A stretch of 64,000 bases of DNA from Cyanobium sp. Cruz CV13-4-11 (GTDB lineage: Bacteria > Cyanobacteriota > Cyanobacteriia > PCC-6307 > Cyanobiaceae). The position numbers were made by a program, and so were the translations under genes. The DNA lies in NCBI RefSeq assembly GCF_024346055.1, contig NZ_JAGQCH010000006.1:1-64000 (forward strand), given 5' to 3'. The notes below the pieces were generated by a model, which saw nothing but the letters and a program-made list of their open reading frames with translations, was not told the DNA's origin and searched no databases. Of the stretch, positions 60,864 through 64,000 are shown piece by piece (positions within the stretch are counted from its first letter, which is position 1; each line of letters begins with the position of its first letter).

Positions 60864-61675
60864 CAGGCCCCCATGGCCGAATAGTGGCGCAGCCCCCGGC
60901 GCCACAGCAGCAGGTTGATCGGCAGCAGCAGGGCGGCCCAGGCGGCCATGGCCGCGAAGCTCTGCAGCACCGGCACAGTTTCACCGGCCAGGATCCTGGC
61001 GGGCACATCGACCATGTAGGGGAAGGGGGTCCAGAAGGCGAAGTTGCGCACCCCCTCCGGATAGAGCGCCAGGGGGGCCACCAACCCGGAGAGATAGAGG
61101 TAGGGGAGGTAGAGGAGCCGTTCCAGGGCGCTGGCCTTCTCACTCCAGAAACACACCATCGTCAGGGTGAACTGCATCAGGAAGCGCAGGGCGAAGGCCG
61201 CCAGGGTGGCCAGCACCGCCAGCAGCAGCGACGAGAAGGAGGGCCACCAGAAGGCGGCGGGATAGAGCAGGAAGAACAGACCCACCAGCATCGCCACGAA
61301 CGGCAGGCGGGTGGCCTGCTCCGACAGGTGGGCGGCCACGTAGCGCCACACCAGGGGCACGGGCTGGAGCAGGTAGGGCGAGAGGCGGCCGGTGAGGTTG
61401 TCCTCCTCGAAGGTGTACATCACCCAGACGATCGTGAACTGCCGCACCACGAAGGCCGCCAGGAAGTAGCGGGCCAGCTGCAGGGAGCCCATCCCCAGCC
61501 CGCCGCTGGCATCGACGGCGCTCCACAGGCCCAGCATGATGAAGGGCAACACCCCCGAGAGGGCCCAGAGCACGATCTCGGCCCGGTACTCGAGCATGTA
61601 GGCGTACTGGCTGGAGAGCAGCACGGCGGCGATGCGGCGGGCGTGGGCCAGCCGCTGGCGCAGGTGTCTTCTCAT
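60863..61675 (-). CDS. ABC-2-type permease 1
   Basis: 270 aa with six hydrophobic segments; the N-terminus YAYMLEYRAEIVLWALSGVL resembles that of permease 2, as expected for a heterodimeric membrane unit. FEEDNLTGRLSPYLLQPVPL is a typical cytoplasmic loop of these ABC-2 proteins. It overlaps the ATPase gene by 4 bases. Function in efflux is inferred from the cluster. Confidence 0.8.
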   Translation of the reverse strand: MRRHLRQRLAHARRIAAVLLSSQYAYMLEYRAEIVLWALSGVLPFIMLGLWSAVDASGGLGMGSLQLARYFLAAFVVRQFTIVWVMYTFEEDNLTGRLSPYLLQPVPLVWRYVAAHLSEQATRLPFVAMLVGLFFLLYPAAFWWPSFSSLLLAVLATLAAFALRFLMQFTLTMVCFWSEKASALERLLYLPYLYLSGLVAPLALYPEGVRNFAFWTPFPYMVDVPARILAGETVPVLQSFAAMAAWAALLLPINLLLWRRGLRHYSAMGA

Positions 61676-62655
61676 GCCACGGCCCCCTGGTGGAACAGCC
61701 GGCCGATGATGTCCTCGATCGGTGGGTCGGACACCGACAGGTCGACCACGGCGAGATCGGCCAGCAGGCGTCCCACCTGTTCGGTGAGCCGCTCCCGCGG
61801 GATCAGCAGCCGCACCTCCCGGCCCTCGATGGCCTCCACCTCGCCGTAGCTGGCGAAGGCCTCGGCCCCCAGGGGCGCGTGCAGCTCCAGGCGCACCTCC
61901 CGGCAGGGCGCCAGGCGCTGGGTGAGGGTCTCGAGGCTGCCGTCGTAGAAGAGGCGGCCCTCGTGGATCAGCAGCACCCGCGGGCAGAGGGCGGTGATGT
62001 CGGCCATGTAGTGGCTGGTGAGCAGCACGGTGGCCCCGAAGCGGCGGTTGTAGTCGGCCAGGAAACTGCGCACCCTGGCCTGGGCGTTCACATCCAGCCC
62101 CAGGGTGGGTTCATCGAGGAACAGCACCGCCGGTCGGTGCAGCAGGGCCGCCAGCAGTTCCGCCTTCATCCGCTGGCCGAGGGAGAGCTTGCGCACCGGT
62201 CGGCGCAGCTCGTCCCCCAGCTCGAGCATCTCCGCCAGCTCGGCGATGCGACGCCGGCTCTCCTCAGGGGGGATGCCGTAGACGGCGGCGTTGACCCGCA
62301 GGGAATCCAGCGGCGGCAGATCCCAGATCAGCTGCTGCTTCTGGCCCATCACCAGGGTGATCTGACCGAGGAAGTCCGCCTCGCGGCGCTGGGGCTGGCA
62401 ACCGGCCACCTCCACCGTGCCGCTTGTGGGGTGGATCAGCCCCGTGAGCATCTTGAGGGTGGTGGTCTTGCCGGCACCGTTGGCCCCAAGAAAGCCGACG
62501 AACTCCCCCGGCTCGATCGAGAAGCTCACGTCCTGCACGGCCGCGATCAGGCGCTCGCGGCGGTTCACGAAGTGACGCAGGGTGCCGGCCAGTCCGGGTC
62601 GCTTGTCGGCTACCCGGTAGGTCTTGCCGAGGCCCTGCGCGCGGACGATGGCCAT
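61672..62655 (-). CDS. ABC transporter ATP-binding protein
   Basis: 327 aa from ATG at 62655. Walker A GANGAGKTT at 57-65, signature LSLGQRMKAELLAAL, Walker B VLFLDEPTLGLD, switch His in LLTSHYMADI. C-terminal extension (about 240-327) is typical of ABC-2 exporters of the CcmA/DrrA kind. It energises the two permeases downstream. An in-frame extension to 62730 is possible, but MAIVRAQGLGKTY looks like the native start. Confidence 0.9.
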   Translation of the reverse strand: MAIVRAQGLGKTYRVADKRPGLAGTLRHFVNRRERLIAAVQDVSFSIEPGEFVGFLGANGAGKTTTLKMLTGLIHPTSGTVEVAGCQPQRREADFLGQITLVMGQKQQLIWDLPPLDSLRVNAAVYGIPPEESRRRIAELAEMLELGDELRRPVRKLSLGQRMKAELLAALLHRPAVLFLDEPTLGLDVNAQARVRSFLADYNRRFGATVLLTSHYMADITALCPRVLLIHEGRLFYDGSLETLTQRLAPCREVRLELHAPLGAEAFASYGEVEAIEGREVRLLIPRERLTEQVGRLLADLAVVDLSVSDPPIEDIIGRLFHQGAVA

Positions 62656-62711
62656 GCGGACGGGCTTGAAGGCGAAACCCACCCTATGAGGGCCTTGCAT
62701 GCCGGAGGGCG

Positions 62712-62972
62712 TCAGGCGGCTTCCGGGCACCAGCCTCCGCCGACATGCCGTGGCTCGATCCAGCAGGGGCAGCGCTGGGTGAGGTGGTCACCGTGGCAGA
62801 TCAGGGCCTGATGCCACTGGCAGCTGAGCAGGGGGAGACTATCGGCGTCGGCGTGGTGGCGGAACCAGTGGCAGGTGAGGCAGATCTGACGGCTGCGGCT
62901 GGGCAGCAGATGGTCCGGCCCCAGATAGGGCCAGGAGGCGACAGCCATGGGGGCTGGCGGGGTGACGGACAT
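62712..62972 (-). CDS. Small Cys/His-rich protein
   Basis: 86 aa, no signal peptide. Eight Cys and many His: ICLTCHWFRHH, LLSCQWHQALICHGDHL, RCPCWIE, GWCPEAA. The pattern suggests one or two metal (zinc or Fe-S) sites. I do not recognise a family. It is divergent from the transglutaminase-like gene at 63086 and shares a LexA-like palindrome in the gap. Confidence 0.6.
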   Translation of the reverse strand: MSVTPPAPMAVASWPYLGPDHLLPSRSRQICLTCHWFRHHADADSLPLLSCQWHQALICHGDHLTQRCPCWIEPRHVGGGWCPEAA

Positions 62973-62984
62973 GGCCGGGACTGC

Positions 62985-62998
62985 AGTACGGCCGTACT
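62985..62998. promoter_or_regulatory. Perfect palindrome, candidate LexA box
   Basis: AGTACGGCCGTACT is a perfect 14-base palindrome between the divergent genes at 62972 (minus) and 63086 (plus). It fits 13 of 14 positions of the reported cyanobacterial LexA consensus RGTACNNNDGTWCB, with C instead of D at one position. Binding is not shown. Confidence 0.45.
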
Positions 62999-63085
62999 AA
63001 CGCATCCCCGTCCGGGGCGCCACGGATCCCCCTTCGGGGGGCCACAATCGTCCCTCGGGGTGGTGCCGTTTCTCTTGCCTTCTCC

Positions 63086-63913
63086 ATGCTGATCCGGCTT
63101 GGTTGCGAACTCACCCTCTCCTGCTGGGCCCCGACGCCGGTGCTGGCCCTGGTCCATCCCCATGGCAGCCGCCTGGAGGATCGGCGCAGCCCGGAGCGGT
63201 TGTGGCTGAGCCCGGATCGCATCGCCGAGGTGCTCACCGACGCCGACGGCAACCGGGCCTGCCGTTTCATGGCCTCCCCCGGCAGCACGACGCTGGGGTT
63301 CGAGGTGGTGGTGGCCGATGGCGGCCATCCCGATCCGGTGGCTGCGGATGTGGGCGAGTGTCCGGTGGGGGCGCTGCCGATCGTCACCTACCCCTACCTC
63401 AACCCCAGCCGGTACTGCGACACCGACCGCCTGGCCCAGGTGGCCTGGGGGCGCTTCGGCGGGGTCCGGCCGGGCTGGTCGCGGGTGCAGGCCATCTGCG
63501 ACTGGGTGCATGAGCAGCTCTGCTTCGACTACGGCGCCGCCCGCAGCGACAAGACCGCCCACGATGCCCTGCGGGAGGGGTGCGGCGTCTGCCGGGATTT
63601 CGCCCACCTGGCCATCAGTCTCTGCCGTTGCCTCAACATCCCGGCGCGTTACTGCACCGGCTACCTGGGTTACACGGGCGTGACCGCCCTGCCGGATCCG
63701 ATCGACTACTCGGCCTGGTTCGAGGCGTTTCTCGAGGATCGCTGGCACGTCTTTGATGCCCGCCACAACACCCCGCGCATCGGCCGGGTGCTGATCGCCC
63801 GGGGCCGGGATGCGGCGGATGTGCCCTTCCTGCGCTCCTTCGGCGATCACCAGCTCACTGGTTTCCGCGTCATCACGGAGGAGTTGGCCCCCTCCGAGAG
63901 CGCCCTCCACTGA
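63086..63913 (+). CDS. Transglutaminase-like protein 3, His-to-Ser variant
   Basis: 275 aa, paralogous to the protein at 42643 along its length. The nucleophile C169 (GVCRDFAHLAI) and D224 (HVFDARHNTPRIG) are present, but the position of the catalytic His is Ser209 (IDYSAWFEAFL versus MDFHAWFEAYL), with spacing to C and D identical (40 and 15 residues). It may be catalytically altered or a binding paralogue. It is far from the Anbu cluster and has a LexA-like palindrome upstream. Confidence 0.85.
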   Translation: MLIRLGCELTLSCWAPTPVLALVHPHGSRLEDRRSPERLWLSPDRIAEVLTDADGNRACRFMASPGSTTLGFEVVVADGGHPDPVAADVGECPVGALPIVTYPYLNPSRYCDTDRLAQVAWGRFGGVRPGWSRVQAICDWVHEQLCFDYGAARSDKTAHDALREGCGVCRDFAHLAISLCRCLNIPARYCTGYLGYTGVTALPDPIDYSAWFEAFLEDRWHVFDARHNTPRIGRVLIARGRDAADVPFLRSFGDHQLTGFRVITEELAPSESALH

Positions 63914-63924
63914 GGCCCGGAGCA

Positions 63925-64000
63925 TCAGTACAGGCCGCCGCAGCGGCCGGCGGCGCCGTTGAAATGTGGAGAAATCATGCGCCGGGTCTGCCCGTGTGGC
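63925..64000 (-). CDS. Partial C-terminus of a minus-strand gene
   Basis: A minus-strand frame ending in TGA at 63925 reads PHGQTRRMISPHFNGAAGRC then GGLY and runs off the right edge of the window. Only about 25 codons are visible; the frame is open and has gene-like composition, but no family can be named. Confidence 0.35.
   Translation of the reverse strand, partial: PHGQTRRMISPHFNGAAGRCGGLY

Overview
The window comes from a high-GC picocyanobacterium, most likely of the alpha-cyanobacterial Cyanobium/Synechococcus group. The evidence is psbY, ycf54, a high-light-inducible protein, a carotene isomerase (crtH) and several small proteins typical of cyanobacteria, next to recBCD, a glycine-rich RRM protein and an SLH-domain porin. 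Genes are densely packed, with many 1-4 base stop/start overlaps. Almost everything looks chromosomal. No complete insertion sequence, prophage or CRISPR array is visible.

Layout. 1-192 is an AT-rich remnant with iterated ACTTAG motifs. 193-5672 (minus) is a FUSC, porin, TolC and ClC transport operon. 5775-9465 holds an MgtC-like protein, an LCP protein, an ABC exporter and an RRM protein. 9751-12671 has small proteins, a DEAD-box helicase and a sugar-phosphate cupin. 12985-22388 (minus) is a phosphatase-recC-recB-recD operon. 22510-29193 carries pdxJ-ycf54, plsC, bolA-grxD, an atypical OmpR-type regulator and a nitrilase. 29190-33538 holds crtH, trmFO, psbY, a gamma-carbonic-anhydrase-like protein, tRNA-Lys and a relBE pair whose toxin is frameshifted. 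33561-38797 has a LuxR-type regulator, an SLH porin, two DUF305 proteins, a MerR regulator, DUF302 and CsbD.

39108-44848 (plus) is the most unusual block. It encodes a GH13 glucan enzyme, a transglutaminase-like protein, an N-formylglutamate-amidohydrolase-like protein, a second transglutaminase, an Anbu-type proteasome homologue and an esterase. The last five are chained by short gaps or overlaps. A third transglutaminase paralogue sits at 63086-63913; it has the nucleophile Cys but Ser at the catalytic His position. A carotenoid-type glycosyltransferase/acyltransferase pair follows the block (44877-46429), then a GH3 beta-glucosidase.

48872-51414 encodes a copper P-type ATPase and a membrane-anchored cupredoxin. 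The ATPase promoter carries a MerR-type operator (CTCC-N8-GGAG in a 19-base spacer). The same architecture recurs before a DUF305 gene 12 kb away, and the dyad recurs before the merR gene, which suggests a dispersed metal regulon.

51579-63913 holds a secreted YcgJ-like protein, DoxX, a photolyase, an hli gene, small photosynthesis-associated proteins with HLR1-like motifs, an FMN flavoprotein, a methyltransferase, a three-gene ABC-2 exporter linked to a PfkB kinase, and a divergent pair sharing a near-consensus cyanobacterial LexA box. All functions are inferred from sequence motifs read by eye; no database search was run.
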